This document shows, in pieces, positions 14,914-25,233 of a stretch of 64,000 bases of DNA. Position 1 is the stretch's first letter, and each line of letters opens with the position of its first letter. The notes beneath the pieces were generated by a model. That model ran no database searches. It was not told where the DNA came from and saw nothing but the letters and a program-made list of their open reading frames with translations. Source of the DNA: Nitrospira sp. (lineage in GTDB: Bacteria > Nitrospirota > Nitrospiria > Nitrospirales > Nitrospiraceae); NCBI GenBank assembly GCA_031315995.1, contig JALDRG010000007.1, forward strand, positions 186,001 through 250,000, written 5' to 3'. Made by a program: the position numbers and the translations under genes.

Positions 14914-16197
14914 ATGAGCAAGAAAAGAACCTGGACGGCTGAAACCATCGCGATCGGATCGGAGCTGCTCCTCGGCGGCCGCCTCGACACGAATTCGCTC
15001 TTCATCGCCGACTGCTTGGCTGCCTGTGGGGTTGAGCTTCGATACAAGACGACGGTCGGCGATGATCTCTCCGACATCGTGGCGGTCTTGAAGACTGCAT
15101 TGCGGCGCGCCCGCGTGGTGATTCTCACCGGAGGGTTGGGTCCCACGGTCGACGACCTCACACGGGAGGCGGTGGCACATGCGACGGGGCAGCGATTGAG
15201 GCGGCGAAAGGCCGCATTGGATGGGATCATCGCCAGGTTGGCTGAATGGGGCCGAATTCCAACCACATCGCAGTTTCGACAAGCGAACATTCCTGCCCAC
15301 GCGGATCTCCTGGCCAATCCGGTCGGGACGGCGCCGGGATTTTCGCTCGTCTGGAAGGGCACGTTTCTCGCCGCGTTGCCCGGTGTGCCGCGTGAGATGG
15401 AACCGATGGTGCGCGAAGGTGTGCTGCCACGATTACAGGCGTGGATGCGCGCACAGAAAGGACTCAGTGTTTCGCCCATGGTTCGGCGGGTGCTCCACAC
15501 GTCCGGCGTGCCGGAATCGGTCGTGGATCAAGCACTCGCGGGACTTGTCCCCAAGGGGAGTTCGATCCAACTCGGTATCTATGCCTCTCCGCTGGAGGTC
15601 ATGGTGTCGTTGACGGGACCGGCTGGAGCGGAGGAGGCTGTCACCATTGGGCGGCTGCTTCAAGAAGCCAGGACACGGCTCGGCGACATTGTCTATGGAG
15701 AAGAAGATGAGACTATGGAATCGGTGGTCGGCTGGTTGCTCAAAGAGCAGAAGTTGACTCTCGCCGTTGCCGAATCCTGCACCGGCGGACTGATCGGCCA
15801 TCGGCTGACGCAGGTGCCAGGCTCATCGACATACGTCGATAGAGTGATTGTCAGTTATAGCAATCGTGCGAAGGTTGAGTTGTTGGGCGTACCGTCAGGC
15901 GTGATCGAACGGGATGGCGCAGTCAGTGCGGAGGTCGCCGCGGCGATGGCGCGGGGCATTCGTGAGCGGAGCGGTGCTTCCGTCGGTTTGAGCGTGACCG
16001 GCATTGCCGGGCCTGGCGGAGGAAGTGAGAGCAAGCCGGTAGGGCTGGTTTACGTGGGATTCGCCACCGGGTCGGACGAAGCGATGACGAGGGAATTCCG
16101 GTTCCACGGCGGGGACCGCAACGTGATCAAACAGCGATCCTCGCAGGCGGCCCTCGATCTGGTGCGCCGGTGGTTGATCAAGCGGGGCCAGGGATGA
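14914..16197 (+). CDS. cinA: CinA family protein (pyridine nucleotide salvage, NMN deamidase type)
   Basis: 427 residues, full length for CinA. The N-terminal MoCF/COG1058 domain (residues about 8-175) shows AIGSELLLGGRLDTNS and LTGGLGPTVDDLTREA. The C-terminal CinA domain (about 265-425) shows VAESCTGGLIGHRLT and GIAGPGGGSESKPVG. The family hydrolyses ADP-ribose and deamidates NMN, recycling pyridine nucleotides. Its stop overlaps the thpR start by ATGA, so the two are translationally coupled. Confidence 0.93.
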   Translation: MSKKRTWTAETIAIGSELLLGGRLDTNSLFIADCLAACGVELRYKTTVGDDLSDIVAVLKTALRRARVVILTGGLGPTVDDLTREAVAHATGQRLRRRKAALDGIIARLAEWGRIPTTSQFRQANIPAHADLLANPVGTAPGFSLVWKGTFLAALPGVPREMEPMVREGVLPRLQAWMRAQKGLSVSPMVRRVLHTSGVPESVVDQALAGLVPKGSSIQLGIYASPLEVMVSLTGPAGAEEAVTIGRLLQEARTRLGDIVYGEEDETMESVVGWLLKEQKLTLAVAESCTGGLIGHRLTQVPGSSTYVDRVIVSYSNRAKVELLGVPSGVIERDGAVSAEVAAAMARGIRERSGASVGLSVTGIAGPGGGSESKPVGLVYVGFATGSDEAMTREFRFHGGDRNVIKQRSSQAALDLVRRWLIKRGQG

Positions 16198-16811
16198 TCA
16201 GGGCGTTTCTCGCCATCGAGTTGCCTCAGGAATTGCGCACGGCGCTCGCTGCCATTCAACAGGATCTGGAACGGCTCCTCGAACGAACAGTCGATCGCCA
16301 CGTGAGGATCAGTTGGGTTCGGCCGGCTTCGATGCACCTCACCCTCAAGTTTCTCGGCGACACCATCGATGACTCGATCGAACCGCTCCGAGTGGCTATG
16401 GACCCGGTCGTATCGGCGCATCGGGCGATGCCGATCCCGCTTGAACGACTGGGTACCTTTCCGCGTCCACAAGCACCACGTGTGCTCTGGGTGGGCCCAC
16501 CCGAGAGTTGGGAGCAGGGCCACGAGGCGCAGTGGCTGGCGGCCCTCCATCGTGCGGTGGAGGGCTGTTGCCGGGCAGCGAACTTTGCGCCGGAAGAGCG
16601 GTCGTTCAGTCCGCATTTGACCCTCGCGCGGATTAAAGAAGGGGAGCGGCAGGTCGGACAGGCCCTGGCTCAGAGCGGGCAGTTGGATCGGCCTACGACA
16701 ATCGGCACTCTGCCGGTCGAAGCAATTGCCTTCATGAAAAGCGAGTTGCGCCCGACAGGATCGGTCTACACAAAGTTGTGGGAATGTCGGCTGGCTCCAT
16801 CCGCGGTGTAG
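16194..16811 (+). CDS. thpR: RNA 2',3'-cyclic phosphodiesterase (2H phosphoesterase)
   Basis: 205 residues with both HxTx motifs of the 2H superfamily: HLTLKFLG near residue 46 and HLTLARIK near residue 140. It opens 2',3'-cyclic phosphates on RNA and was formerly called 2'-5' RNA ligase. ATG 16194 overlaps the cinA stop. In many bacteria recA follows cinA-thpR; here uvrB follows after about 290 bp. Confidence 0.9.
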   Translation: MIRAFLAIELPQELRTALAAIQQDLERLLERTVDRHVRISWVRPASMHLTLKFLGDTIDDSIEPLRVAMDPVVSAHRAMPIPLERLGTFPRPQAPRVLWVGPPESWEQGHEAQWLAALHRAVEGCCRAANFAPEERSFSPHLTLARIKEGERQVGQALAQSGQLDRPTTIGTLPVEAIAFMKSELRPTGSVYTKLWECRLAPSAV

Positions 16812-17104
16812 GAGAACGCATCGGCACTCACCTCCTGTGGGGAGGGCCATGACGTTTGCATAGTGGCATCATTACCGGGCAGTCGCTCTATCCAGGGGAA
16901 TCGCCGAGTGTTAGGCTATTGAGTCATGGAAAGCCCCGGTCTGCTTACGGGCGATGTTCACGTCTCGATGATATGATGATCGGTGATGACCCGAGGAGAG
17001 ATCGGGGTCATCAGCCGAGCAGGCCTTCTGTCAGGCTTTCGTTCTAATCCTGCACAACTGAATCCAGCACGCGCAGGCGGTGGACAGAAGAAATTGATGT
17101 CATT
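16812..17104. other. uvrB upstream region
   Basis: About 290 bp without a convincing frame. A hairpin is present at 16985-17012: GATGACCCGA against TCGGGGTCATC with one bulged base. No T-run follows it. I looked for a LexA-like palindrome and did not find a clear one. Confidence 0.4.
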
Positions 17105-19099
17105 ATGCCGCCGTTTAAGCTCGAAGCCCCATTCAAGCCCTGTGGTGATCAGGGACAAGCCATTGAGAAGCTGACGTCGGGAATCTTGGCCGGAAAGCAG
17201 CATCAGGTCTTGCTCGGCGTGACCGGCTCCGGCAAGACCTTCACGATGGCCAATGTGGTCGAACGGGTGCAGAAGCCGACGCTGGTCCTCGTGCACAATA
17301 AGACCCTGGCCGGCCAGCTCTACCAGGAATTCAAGCAGTTCTTTCCTCACAATGCCGTCGAATATTTCATCAGCTATTATGATTATTACCAGCCGGAAGC
17401 CTACATTCCGCAGAGCGACACCTACATTGCAAAAGATGCGTCGATCAATGATGCGATCGACCAGATGCGCCACGCGGCGACGACCTCGCTGTTGCAGCGC
17501 AATGACGTGCTGATCGTGTCGTCGGTCTCCTGCATCTACGGTCTCGGCTCGCCGGAGGTGTATCACGACATGTTGGTCTATCTCGAAGAAGGGATGGAGA
17601 CTCGGCGTGAAAAAATCCTGGCGAAACTGGTCGATATTCAGTATGCGCGAAACGACGTAGACTTTCACCGCGGGACCTTTCGTGCGCGCGGCGACGTCAT
17701 CGAGATTTTCCCGGCTTCATCGGATGCGAAGTCCGTGCGCATCGAACTGTTCGGCGATGTCGTCGATGCCATTCATGAGATCGATCCGCTTACCGGCAAA
17801 TCGTTGGGCAAGTTGCCGAAGATCGCCATCTATCCGAATACCCACTATCTCATAGCGCCTGACCGGTACGAACGGGCCATCACAGGGATTGAAGAGGAAT
17901 TGGATACGCGGGTGGCGGCATTCAAAAAGAACGGTCAGTTGCTGGAGGCCCAACGGATCGAACAACGCACCAAGTTCGATCTCGAAATGATTCGCGCGAT
18001 GGGGTATTGCCATGGGATCGAGAATTATTCGCGCCATCTGAGCGGGCGCGCACCGGGAGATCCCCCTCCGACGCTGTTGGACTATTTCCCCAAGGACTTT
18101 CTGTTGATCATCGACGAGTCGCATGCGTCGGTGCCGCAGGTCGGCGGCATGTACGAAGGTGATTTTTCGCGAAAGCGGACGCTTGTCGATTATGGGTTCC
18201 GATTGCCGTCCGCGGTCGATAATCGTCCGTTGAAGTTCACTGAATTCGAACGGATGCTGAAACAGGTGATCTATGTGTCGGCCACACCGGGCCCCTATGA
18301 GCTGGACCACGGCAGGGGCGAGGTGATCGAGCAGATCATTCGTCCGACCGGCCTGATGGACCCCCTCATCGACGTACGGTCGGCAAAGGGTCAAGTGGAT
18401 AACTTGCTGGCTGAAGTGCGGGCGGAAGCGGCGAAGGGCAATCGCGTCCTGGTCACGACCCTCACCAAACGAATGGCCGAAGACCTCACCGAGTATTATC
18501 ACGACCTCGGCGTAAAGGTGCGCTATCTTCATTCGGACATTAAGACGCTGGAACGCGCGGAGATTATTCGCGACCTCCGGCGTGGGGTGTTTGATGTGTT
18601 GGTCGGCATCAACCTCCTGCGGGAGGGCCTCGATCTACCCGAAGTCAGTTTGGTGGCGATTCTCGATGCGGACAAGGAAGGATATCTCCGCTCGCATCGG
18701 TCGTTGATTCAAACTGCCGGGCGCGCAGCGCGAAACCTTGATGGGCGCGTGATTTTTTACGGTGATACGGTGACTGATTCAATGCGACGCGCCATGGACG
18801 AGACGGCCCGCCGGCGTCATATTCAAGAAGCCTATAATAGGGCCAACGGGATTACGCCTGAGACCATCAAGAAGCTGATTCCGGTACTCGACTATGCGAC
18901 CGGGGGAGGGAACGAGGCTCAGCTCGAACTGGCGGCGGAGTCGTTGGGCGACTACAAGACGATGGGGGATACGCAGCAGTTGATTCGTCGGCTCGAGGTG
19001 GAGATGAAGGCGGCGGCGAAGACCCTGGAGTTTGAGCGGGCGGCGGAACTGAGGAATCGCATCAGGGCGATCAAACTCAAGGCGTTAGAATTAGCGTAA
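17105..19099 (+). CDS. uvrB: UvrABC excision nuclease subunit B
   Basis: 664 residues, the usual length. Walker A is [12 protein letters not shown] near residue 40; the beta-hairpin region holds [16 protein letters not shown]; helicase motifs include [21 protein letters not shown] and [15 protein letters not shown]; a UvrC-binding UVR helix pair is at the end ([18 protein letters not shown]). It verifies damage and loads UvrC in nucleotide excision repair. No strong ribosome binding site is seen before ATG 17105, but the N-terminus matches the family ([14 protein letters not shown]). Confidence 0.97.
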   Translation: MPPFKLEAPFKPCGDQGQAIEKLTSGILAGKQHQVLLGVTGSGKTFTMANVVERVQKPTLVLVHNKTLAGQLYQEFKQFFPHNAVEYFISYYDYYQPEAYIPQSDTYIAKDASINDAIDQMRHAATTSLLQRNDVLIVSSVSCIYGLGSPEVYHDMLVYLEEGMETRREKILAKLVDIQYARNDVDFHRGTFRARGDVIEIFPASSDAKSVRIELFGDVVDAIHEIDPLTGKSLGKLPKIAIYPNTHYLIAPDRYERAITGIEEELDTRVAAFKKNGQLLEAQRIEQRTKFDLEMIRAMGYCHGIENYSRHLSGRAPGDPPPTLLDYFPKDFLLIIDESHASVPQVGGMYEGDFSRKRTLVDYGFRLPSAVDNRPLKFTEFERMLKQVIYVSATPGPYELDHGRGEVIEQIIRPTGLMDPLIDVRSAKGQVDNLLAEVRAEAAKGNRVLVTTLTKRMAEDLTEYYHDLGVKVRYLHSDIKTLERAEIIRDLRRGVFDVLVGINLLREGLDLPEVSLVAILDADKEGYLRSHRSLIQTAGRAARNLDGRVIFYGDTVTDSMRRAMDETARRRHIQEAYNRANGITPETIKKLIPVLDYATGGGNEAQLELAAESLGDYKTMGDTQQLIRRLEVEMKAAAKTLEFERAAELRNRIRAIKLKALELA

Positions 19100-19143
19100 T
19101 AGCAGGCCGTCAGCCAGGAAGCTCGGGCAATCCGGGAATCGCC

Positions 19144-19404
19144 TTACATCTGTTTGTAGAGATAGGCTCCGAGAAACATCCCTAACACGCTGAGCAGGCT
19201 CACCTTGATGCTGAAGCCGAAGGTGAGTTTGAGGAGAACCAAATCGACGGTGAGCGGGGGGGTGATTCCGGGAGAGAAATTGCTGGCAAAGATGTTTTGA
19301 ATCGCGCCGTTCGGGGCCATCACGCGAAGGATTTCTCCGAAAATCCCGCCCAGCATTCCGCCGATCAGGATAAAGATCAGCAGCACGCCGATCGATTTTC
19401 TCAT
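19144..19404 (-). CDS. DUF4321 membrane protein
   Basis: 86 residues with two hydrophobic segments: an N-terminal one with glycine-rich IGVLLIFILIGGMLGGIFGE and a C-terminal one with SLLSVLGMFLGAYLY. The pattern and the IKVSLLSVLGMFLG end match small DUF4321 proteins of unknown role. AGGAGA lies 8 bp before ATG 19404, which decides the start against longer frames. It is convergent with uvrB. Confidence 0.75.
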   Translation of the reverse strand: MRKSIGVLLIFILIGGMLGGIFGEILRVMAPNGAIQNIFASNFSPGITPPLTVDLVLLKLTFGFSIKVSLLSVLGMFLGAYLYKQM

Positions 19405-19832
19405 CCGCTCTGTCTCCTGGTTCCCGCAGATCGGCGTGTATGTACCGACTTGGGGCACCATATCGGAAGAGTAAAATGATGTCAACAAAATGCATGCCAG
19501 GCGACAGTGCGGCTGCATGTGGCTGATTGCGAAGGCCCTCTCCTCTCATCGGCGTGTTCGTATGAACGTTCTTCTTGTGTTCGGGGCAGAACTAGGCGAG
19601 CGGTCCTAATAATATTTCAGGCCACGGCCAAGGAAGATGCTTTGTTCGGCGTCATGGATTGAACGTGTCGCATCGGAATGACCTTGGAGCATTGTTTGGT
19701 ATGGCTCCCGAATATCTTGACTTCACGCACCCCCGTTCTATAGACTGCCCGATGCTATTTTTTTGATGTTTTTCGAGGCGATCGGAGCTCTGGCTCGAAC
19801 CCGGCTTCGATGGCCTTTTTCTTTGGTGACGT
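19405..19832. other. Divergent regulatory interval before ffh
   Basis: About 430 bp between the reverse DUF4321 gene and ffh. Apart from the ffh promoter at 19717-19744 I see no coding frame or structured RNA. I looked for SRP RNA here and found no support for it. Confidence 0.45.
19717..19744 (+). promoter_or_regulatory. Sigma-70-type promoter of the ffh operon
   Basis: TTGACT (19717-19722), a 16-bp spacer and TATAGA (19739-19744). The leader to the ffh start would be about 80 nt. Confidence 0.6.
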
Positions 19833-21182
19833 GTGCTTGACGCACTAAGCGAAAAATTCGAACGAATCCTCAAGAAGCTTCGTGGGCAAGGTGTGCTCAG
19901 CGAGGACAATATTGCCGAGGCATTGAAGGAAGTGCGCCTCGCGCTGCTTGAGGCCGACGTGAACTTCAAGGTCGTCAAGGACTTCCTGGACCGCGTTCGT
20001 GAGAAGGCGGTGGGCCAGGAAGTGCTGAAAAGCCTGACTCCCGGACATCAGGTCGTCAAAGTTGTCTGGGACGAGCTTCGCGGGATGATGGGCGGTGAAC
20101 GGTCCGGTATCAGCCTCGCCTCCAAGCCGCCGACGATCATCATGATGGTTGGTTTGCAGGGCGCCGGGAAAACGACGACCTCCGGCAAGCTCGCCCGATT
20201 GTTTAAAGGCCAAGGAAAGCGAGTGTTGCTTGTGGCTGCGGACCCGCGCCGACCGGCCGCGGGCGATCAGCTGGCCAGTCTCGGGCTGGATCTTGGTATC
20301 GATGTGCACCGGTTCGATCACGTGGATGCCTCGCGGGCAGATGTGGTGCGCATTTGTCAGCGCGGGGTGGAGCGTGGCCAAGAGCAAGGCTATGACCTGA
20401 TTGTGTTGGATACCGGCGGCCGGTTGCACATCGACGATGAATTGATGGCTGAACTCGTGGCGGTCAAACAGGCCGTCAACCCCCACGAGGTGCTCCTAGT
20501 GGCCGACGCCATGACCGGCCAGGATGCGGTCAATATGGCCGGGCAGTTCGATCAGCAAGTCGGTCTCACCGGTGTCATCCTCACGAAAGTTGAGGGCGAT
20601 GCGCGCGGCGGCGCCGTGCTTTCGATTCGGGCCGTCACCGGAAAACCCATTAAGTTTCTCGGCATGGGGGAAAAGCTCGATGCTTTGGAGCCATTCCATC
20701 CGGATCGGATGGCGTCGCGGATCCTCGGGATGGGCGATGTTCTGTCCTTGATTGAGAAGGCTCAGGAAACGTTTTCGCGGGAAGAAGCTGAAGCTGCGCA
20801 AAAGAAACTCACCAGCAGCACCTTCACGCTGGAAGATTTTCGATCACAACTGGGGCAGATGAATCGGTTGGGGTCGTTCGAGCAAATCCTTGGGATGCTG
20901 CCGGGCGGACAAAAGTTGAAAGATCTTGCAAACAGTGGATTGCCTGAAAAAGAAATGAAGCGGGTCGCGGCCATGATCGATTCCATGACGATGCGTGAGC
21001 GGCGCGATCATACGGTGATCAACGGCAGCCGAAAGAAGCGGATTGCGCGCGGCAGCGGGACGAGCGTGCAGGAGGTCAATCGCTTGATTAAGCAGTTTTT
21101 GCAGGCCAGGAAAATTGCCAAAGTCATGTCGGGAGGCGCGGGTGGCCGGCGTCAGTTGGCGCAATTGTTTCGGGGAATGTAA
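19833..21182 (+). CDS. ffh: Signal recognition particle protein Ffh (SRP54)
   Basis: 449 residues. The N domain is followed by the G domain with GLQGAGKTTTSGKLA (near residue 108), DPRRPAAGDQL, VLDTGGRLH (DTGGR in place of the usual DTAGR) and TKVEGDARGGA, then a methionine-containing M domain with the RNA-binding RGSGTSVQEVNRLI. It binds signal sequences and SRP RNA for co-translational membrane targeting. The start is GTG 19833 with GGTGA just upstream. First gene of the ffh-rpsP-rimM-trmD-rplS cluster. Confidence 0.96.
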   Translation: MLDALSEKFERILKKLRGQGVLSEDNIAEALKEVRLALLEADVNFKVVKDFLDRVREKAVGQEVLKSLTPGHQVVKVVWDELRGMMGGERSGISLASKPPTIIMMVGLQGAGKTTTSGKLARLFKGQGKRVLLVAADPRRPAAGDQLASLGLDLGIDVHRFDHVDASRADVVRICQRGVERGQEQGYDLIVLDTGGRLHIDDELMAELVAVKQAVNPHEVLLVADAMTGQDAVNMAGQFDQQVGLTGVILTKVEGDARGGAVLSIRAVTGKPIKFLGMGEKLDALEPFHPDRMASRILGMGDVLSLIEKAQETFSREEAEAAQKKLTSSTFTLEDFRSQLGQMNRLGSFEQILGMLPGGQKLKDLANSGLPEKEMKRVAAMIDSMTMRERRDHTVINGSRKKRIARGSGTSVQEVNRLIKQFLQARKIAKVMSGGAGGRRQLAQLFRGM

Positions 21183-21281
21183 TCTAACGGCAGGATGTTG
21201 TGTGGAAACCTAGTGAATGGTGGATCCTAACCGAGCGGACGCAGCCCAGGGCTGAGCGCTCATTACTCTGAGGAGGTTCTA

Positions 21282-21590
21282 GTGGCGGTTCATTTACGAT
21301 TAGCACGAACAGGGCGACACAAGCGGCCGATGTATCGAGTGATCGCGGCGGATTCTCGGAAGCCGCGCGACGGCCGGTTTTTGGAGATTCTCGGTATTTT
21401 CGATCCGTTGAAAAACCCGGCCGTGCCGGTGCTGAAGTCGGAGCGGGTGTTGTCATGGTTGCGGCATGGGGCGCAGCCCACCGTGACTGTGCGGACTCTG
21501 CTGAAGCGGCATGGGGTGTGGAAAGAGTTCGAGACCGAGAAGACCGCCAAAGCGGAGAAGGCCCCAAAGCGCGAAAAGGGCAAGCAGTAG
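21282..21590 (+). CDS. rpsP: 30S ribosomal protein S16
   Basis: 102 residues; VHLRLARTGRHKRPMYRVI and DGRFLEILGIFDP identify S16. The C-terminal tail is rich in Lys and Glu. The GTG start has a strong AGGAGG 6 bp upstream. The 99-bp leader after ffh holds a small hairpin (CAGCC/GGCTG, at about 21245) whose role is unknown. rimM follows directly; the KH-domain gene often found between them is absent. Confidence 0.96.
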   Translation: MAVHLRLARTGRHKRPMYRVIAADSRKPRDGRFLEILGIFDPLKNPAVPVLKSERVLSWLRHGAQPTVTVRTLLKRHGVWKEFETEKTAKAEKAPKREKGKQ

Positions 21591-21600
21591 CCCGACGCCC

Positions 21601-22128
21601 ATGGCGACGCTCGATCAAGCAGAACTCGTTACCATCGGGAGGATTGAGCGATCGTTCGGCGTGCGTGGCGAGGCGCGTGTGCGATCGCTAAGCGACGTGC
21701 CAGGAAGATTTGACGCGCTTCGGGAGGTGACGATTGTCGCGCCGAGCGGGAAAACCCTCGTCACGGTTGTGACTCACGTGCGGTCCGGTGGACCGACGAT
21801 GATCATGGGGTTCGAGGCCTTCACGACTCCTGAGCAAGTCGCCGAGTATCGCGGAGGACTCGTTCAAGTTCCCCGCGGCGACTCGCCGGCGTTGCCGGCC
21901 GATCAATATTATCAATGTGATTTGATCGGGATGGTCGTGCAAGATGAGGCTGGGACTGTGTTGGGACGGCTGGAAGAGGTGTTGGCCATGTCTGATAACC
22001 AAGCCTTCGTGGTGCGGCAGGAAGGGAAGGAAGTGTTGATTCCGGCGGCAAAACAGGTTGTGGTGGCGGTCGACGTGGCGGGCCGAGTCATGACGGTTCG
22101 GCTGCCGGAAGGATTCGGAGATCTGTAG
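21601..22128 (+). CDS. rimM: Ribosome maturation factor RimM
   Basis: 175 residues. The N-terminal RimM beta-barrel is marked by TIGRIERSFGVRGEARVRSLSD, and the C-terminal PRC-barrel by YYQCDLIGMVVQD and VLIPAAKQVVVAVD. It binds S19 and helps 30S head maturation. ATG 21601 lies 11 bp after rpsP. The stop is next to the trmD start, as is common in this conserved cluster. Confidence 0.95.
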   Translation: MATLDQAELVTIGRIERSFGVRGEARVRSLSDVPGRFDALREVTIVAPSGKTLVTVVTHVRSGGPTMIMGFEAFTTPEQVAEYRGGLVQVPRGDSPALPADQYYQCDLIGMVVQDEAGTVLGRLEEVLAMSDNQAFVVRQEGKEVLIPAAKQVVVAVDVAGRVMTVRLPEGFGDL

Positions 22129-22129
22129 G

Positions 22130-22903
22130 ATGCGGTGCGCGATTCTGACATTGTTCCCTGACATGGTGGCACCGGTGCTAGGCCAGAGTATCCTCAAACG
22201 CGCCCAAGAAAAGGGGTTGCTGGAGGTGGGTGTTCAGAACCTGCGGGACCATACGGTTGACCGACATAAAACGGCCGACGATGTGCCGTATGGCGGAGGA
22301 GCCGGGATGGTTATGAAGGCTGAGCCGGTGTTGCAGGCCATTGATGCGCTGCGAGCCCGCCATCAGGCCGTTCATCCGGAAACGAGGTTAAGGGTGATTG
22401 TTCCGTCTCCGCAGGGGCGGCCTTTTACGCAGGATCTCGCCCTGTCCCTGGCGCAGGACGAAGGTGTTGTGGTGTTTGTGTGCGGGCATTATGAGGGGAT
22501 GGATGAGCGCGTCAGGCTGGCTCTGCATTCGGAGGAGATCTCCGTCGGCGATTACGTGTTGACCGGAGGGGAATTACCGGCGTTGGTCATGATCGATGCG
22601 GCAGCGCGACTGATTCCAGGCGTGCTGGGTGATGTGACGTCGGCAGTTGAGGAATCGTTTGCCGAAGGCTTATTGGAATATCCGCACTATACCAGACCGG
22701 CGGAGGTGCGCGGGATGGCGGTTCCGGAGGTGTTGGTATCGGGTCACCATGAGGCGATCCGGCTCTGGCGCCGGAAGGAAGCGTTGCGGAACACCTATCT
22801 GAAGCGGCCCGATCTCTTGCGGGATCGCGAGCTGGGATCGGAAGATCGACGGTTGTTAGGCGAAGTGATGCAAGAAAGTCTTGTACAGGTACCTGTTCGT
22901 TGA
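22130..22903 (+). CDS. trmD: tRNA (guanine37-N1)-methyltransferase
   Basis: 257 residues. The SPOUT knot family signature is clear: ILTLFPDMV at the N-terminus, [27 protein letters not shown] and [20 protein letters not shown]. It methylates G37 of tRNA using S-adenosylmethionine and prevents +1 frameshifts. ATG 22130 follows the rimM stop by one base, so coupling is likely. Confidence 0.97.
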   Translation: MRCAILTLFPDMVAPVLGQSILKRAQEKGLLEVGVQNLRDHTVDRHKTADDVPYGGGAGMVMKAEPVLQAIDALRARHQAVHPETRLRVIVPSPQGRPFTQDLALSLAQDEGVVVFVCGHYEGMDERVRLALHSEEISVGDYVLTGGELPALVMIDAAARLIPGVLGDVTSAVEESFAEGLLEYPHYTRPAEVRGMAVPEVLVSGHHEAIRLWRRKEALRNTYLKRPDLLRDRELGSEDRRLLGEVMQESLVQVPVR

Positions 22904-22922
22904 GAGGAGGAGGGGAAAGATT

Positions 22923-23336
22923 ATGAATCGGCTAGAACGGATCCAGCGATCCTTAACCAAAAAAACAACGCCCAAGTTCGAGATCGGGGATACCGTTCGT
23001 GTCCACGTGAAAGTGGTCGAAGGTGAGAAAGAGCGTATCCAGGTGTATGAAGGGACGGTTATTGCGAGAAAAGGGACGCTCAATAGTGAAACCTTCACCG
23101 TGCGTAAGCTGTCATACAATGTCGGCGTCGAGCGGACGTTCCCAATCCATTCGCCCAATGTAGCCAAGGTTGATGTCGTCCGACAAGGGCGTGTTCGCCG
23201 CGCCAAGTTGTATTATTTGCGCACCAAGAAGGGCAAGTCCGCCAAGGTGGAGGATCGGGAGTTCAAGGTCGAGAGCAAGGCACAGGTTGCAGCCAAGCTT
23301 GAGGCCGCAGCAGCCGCTCATGCCGGCAAGGCCTGA
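22923..23336 (+). CDS. rplS: 50S ribosomal protein L19
   Basis: 137 residues. [34 protein letters not shown] and [22 protein letters not shown] identify L19. The C-terminus is extended by about 20 residues rich in Ala and Lys compared with E. coli. AGGAGGAGG lies just before the ATG, as expected of a highly expressed gene. Confidence 0.97.
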   Translation: MNRLERIQRSLTKKTTPKFEIGDTVRVHVKVVEGEKERIQVYEGTVIARKGTLNSETFTVRKLSYNVGVERTFPIHSPNVAKVDVVRQGRVRRAKLYYLRTKKGKSAKVEDREFKVESKAQVAAKLEAAAAAHAGKA

Positions 23337-23385
23337 GCGACCGGTTGTGCGGTGTTCCGCTTGAGACCAGAACAGAGGCGCACGT

Positions 23386-24072
23386 TTGGCAGGTACTCCG
23401 AACCCGACGACAGGGAGACCCACCGAAGAGTTTGAGATGGAGGCTCGGTGGCGCGGGTACCGGCATATAGCCGGGCTTGATGAGGCCGGGCGTGGGCCTC
23501 TTGCCGGTCCTGTCGTGGCGGCGGCCGTCGTGTTGCCGCGTCGATGTAACCTGCCCGGACTGAACGATTCCAAGCAAGTCCGCGAGTCAGACCGTGTTCG
23601 GCTGTTCGCCGAAATCGTTCGGCGAGCCGTCGGTGTCGGTATCGGATCTGCGACCGCGGCGGAGATCGATCGGTTGAATATCCTTCAAGCAACCCGGTTG
23701 GCGATGCGGCGCGCCCTAGAGGCACTCCCTCTCCAGCCGGATTTTTTGCTGTTGGATGCGGTGACGCTTTCCGGGCTCTTGGTTCCTCAGCGCTCCATCA
23801 TCAAAGGCGATGGCCTATCCTGCTCCATTGCGGCTGCTTCGATCGTCGCCAAGGTGACTCGAGACCGTCTGATGGTTGAGTATCATCGGTGGTACCCCTA
23901 CTACAATTTTGCCGAGCATAAAGGCTACGGGACCCCCGATCACCTCCGTCTCCTCCGGCAGCACGGGCCCTGTGCGATCCATCGACGGAGCTTCGCCCCG
24001 GTCCTGCATCTCCTGGCCGGCGACGCGGCAACATGTTATTCATCTGTCGACCAGGTTCGAGGTCCTGCTTGA
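23386..24072 (+). CDS. rnhB: Ribonuclease HII
   Basis: 228 residues from a TTG start. The catalytic acid motif is IAGLDEAGRGPLAGPVV, with LLLDAVTL for the third Asp and GDGLSCSIAAASIVAKVTRD typical of the family. It removes RNA from RNA/DNA hybrids and misincorporated ribonucleotides. TTG 23386 is the conserved-length choice; ATG 23437, which begins just before the catalytic strand, is a real alternative. It sits between rplS and yraN. Confidence 0.93.
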   Translation: MAGTPNPTTGRPTEEFEMEARWRGYRHIAGLDEAGRGPLAGPVVAAAVVLPRRCNLPGLNDSKQVRESDRVRLFAEIVRRAVGVGIGSATAAEIDRLNILQATRLAMRRALEALPLQPDFLLLDAVTLSGLLVPQRSIIKGDGLSCSIAAASIVAKVTRDRLMVEYHRWYPYYNFAEHKGYGTPDHLRLLRQHGPCAIHRRSFAPVLHLLAGDAATCYSSVDQVRGPA

Positions 24073-24075
24073 CCG

Positions 24076-24462
24076 ATGCGTGATCGACGTCGTGCAGTAG
24101 GGGATGAAGGGGAAGGGCGAGCCGAAGCGTACCTACGGCAGCAGGGATTTCGTATCCTGGGCCGGAATGTGCGCTCCGCATTGGGTGAACTCGACCTGGT
24201 TGCCGACGACCAGGGTGTGCTGGTGTTCATCGAAGTGAAACGTCGACGAACCGGCACCTATGGCGGCGCAATTGAAGCGGTCGATGCGCGAAAACGTGCC
24301 AAATTGATTCAACTCGCGGCGCACTATCTGGCGCAACACCGGGTTCGGGATCGCGCCTGTCGATTCGATGTTGTATTGATACAGGATTCGCCCGGAACGA
24401 CCGAAACCGTGCTGCATATTGCGAATGCATTCGACGTCGCGGGGGATGATCTGCGATGGTAG
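24076..24462 (+). CDS. yraN: YraN family (UPF0102) nuclease-like protein
   Basis: 128 residues. The UPF0102 pattern is seen in GDEGEGRAEAYLRQQGFRIL, GELDLVADD and VFIEVKRRRTGTYGG, which hold the Glu, Asp and Glu-x-Lys of the PD-(D/E)xK nuclease fold. Function in the cell is not settled. It directly follows rnhB, as in many genomes. Confidence 0.92.
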   Translation: MRDRRRAVGDEGEGRAEAYLRQQGFRILGRNVRSALGELDLVADDQGVLVFIEVKRRRTGTYGGAIEAVDARKRAKLIQLAAHYLAQHRVRDRACRFDVVLIQDSPGTTETVLHIANAFDVAGDDLRW

Positions 24463-24564
24463 GATCGAAATCGAATTTCTGATTGATCCGCTCAGTGTAC
24501 GCCGTGCGAAGCGGGCATGGTCTGGCCACTCACTCCGGTCCGGCTGCTGCCCTTGTCACCATCC

Positions 24565-25233
24565 ATGATTCAACTTTTTCACGTCTCAAAATACTACGAC
24601 CGCCGTATGGCGCTTTCCGATGTGACACTCGAAATCCAGAAGGGCGAGTTCGTGCTCTTGATGGGTCCGAGCGGGGCCGGAAAGTCGACACTGTTGAAGT
24701 TGTTGATCGGGGCTGAACGACCCGAAGAGGGCCAAATCCTCATACAAGGCCGTAGCCTGTCCAAATTGCGATCGTCTGAGATCCCCTTGCTGCGCCGAAA
24801 AGTGGGCGTGGTCTTGCAGGATTTCAGGCTTTTGCCCAAAAAAACCGTATTCGACAATGTGTCGCTGCCCCTGTTGGTCCAGGGGGCCTCGACGGCCGAG
24901 ATCAGGCGAAAAGTGGCGGAGGCGCTACGGGCGGTTGGGCTGGACCACAAGAAGGATCACGTTCCCCCCGGCCTCTCCACCGGGGAGCAGCAACGGATTT
25001 GCATCGCCCGCGCCATCGTCAATGGGCCGATCATGCTACTGGCTGATGAGCCGACGGGAAACTTAGACCCGGAGCTGACCAGCGAAATCATCGACCTCTT
25101 CAAGTCGATCAATGCTCGAGGCACGACCATCATCGTGGCGACGCATGATCCCAATGTCCTAGCCCAGGTCAGTCGCCGAGTGATTACCTTGGATCAGGGT
25201 AGGGTGGTGTCACAGGAACAGGTGTGTTCGTGA
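24565..25233 (+). CDS. ftsE: Cell division ATP-binding protein FtsE
   Basis: 222 residues. ABC ATPase with Walker A GPSGAGKST, FtsE-typical VVLQDFRLLP, signature LSTGEQQRICIARA and Walker B LLADEPTGNLD. With FtsX it signals across the inner membrane to start septal peptidoglycan hydrolysis. ATG 24565 (MIQLFHVSK) matches the family N-terminus although no ribosome binding site is seen; the frame is open to ATG 24517. It overlaps ftsX by 10 bp. Confidence 0.93.
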   Translation: MIQLFHVSKYYDRRMALSDVTLEIQKGEFVLLMGPSGAGKSTLLKLLIGAERPEEGQILIQGRSLSKLRSSEIPLLRRKVGVVLQDFRLLPKKTVFDNVSLPLLVQGASTAEIRRKVAEALRAVGLDHKKDHVPPGLSTGEQQRICIARAIVNGPIMLLADEPTGNLDPELTSEIIDLFKSINARGTTIIVATHDPNVLAQVSRRVITLDQGRVVSQEQVCS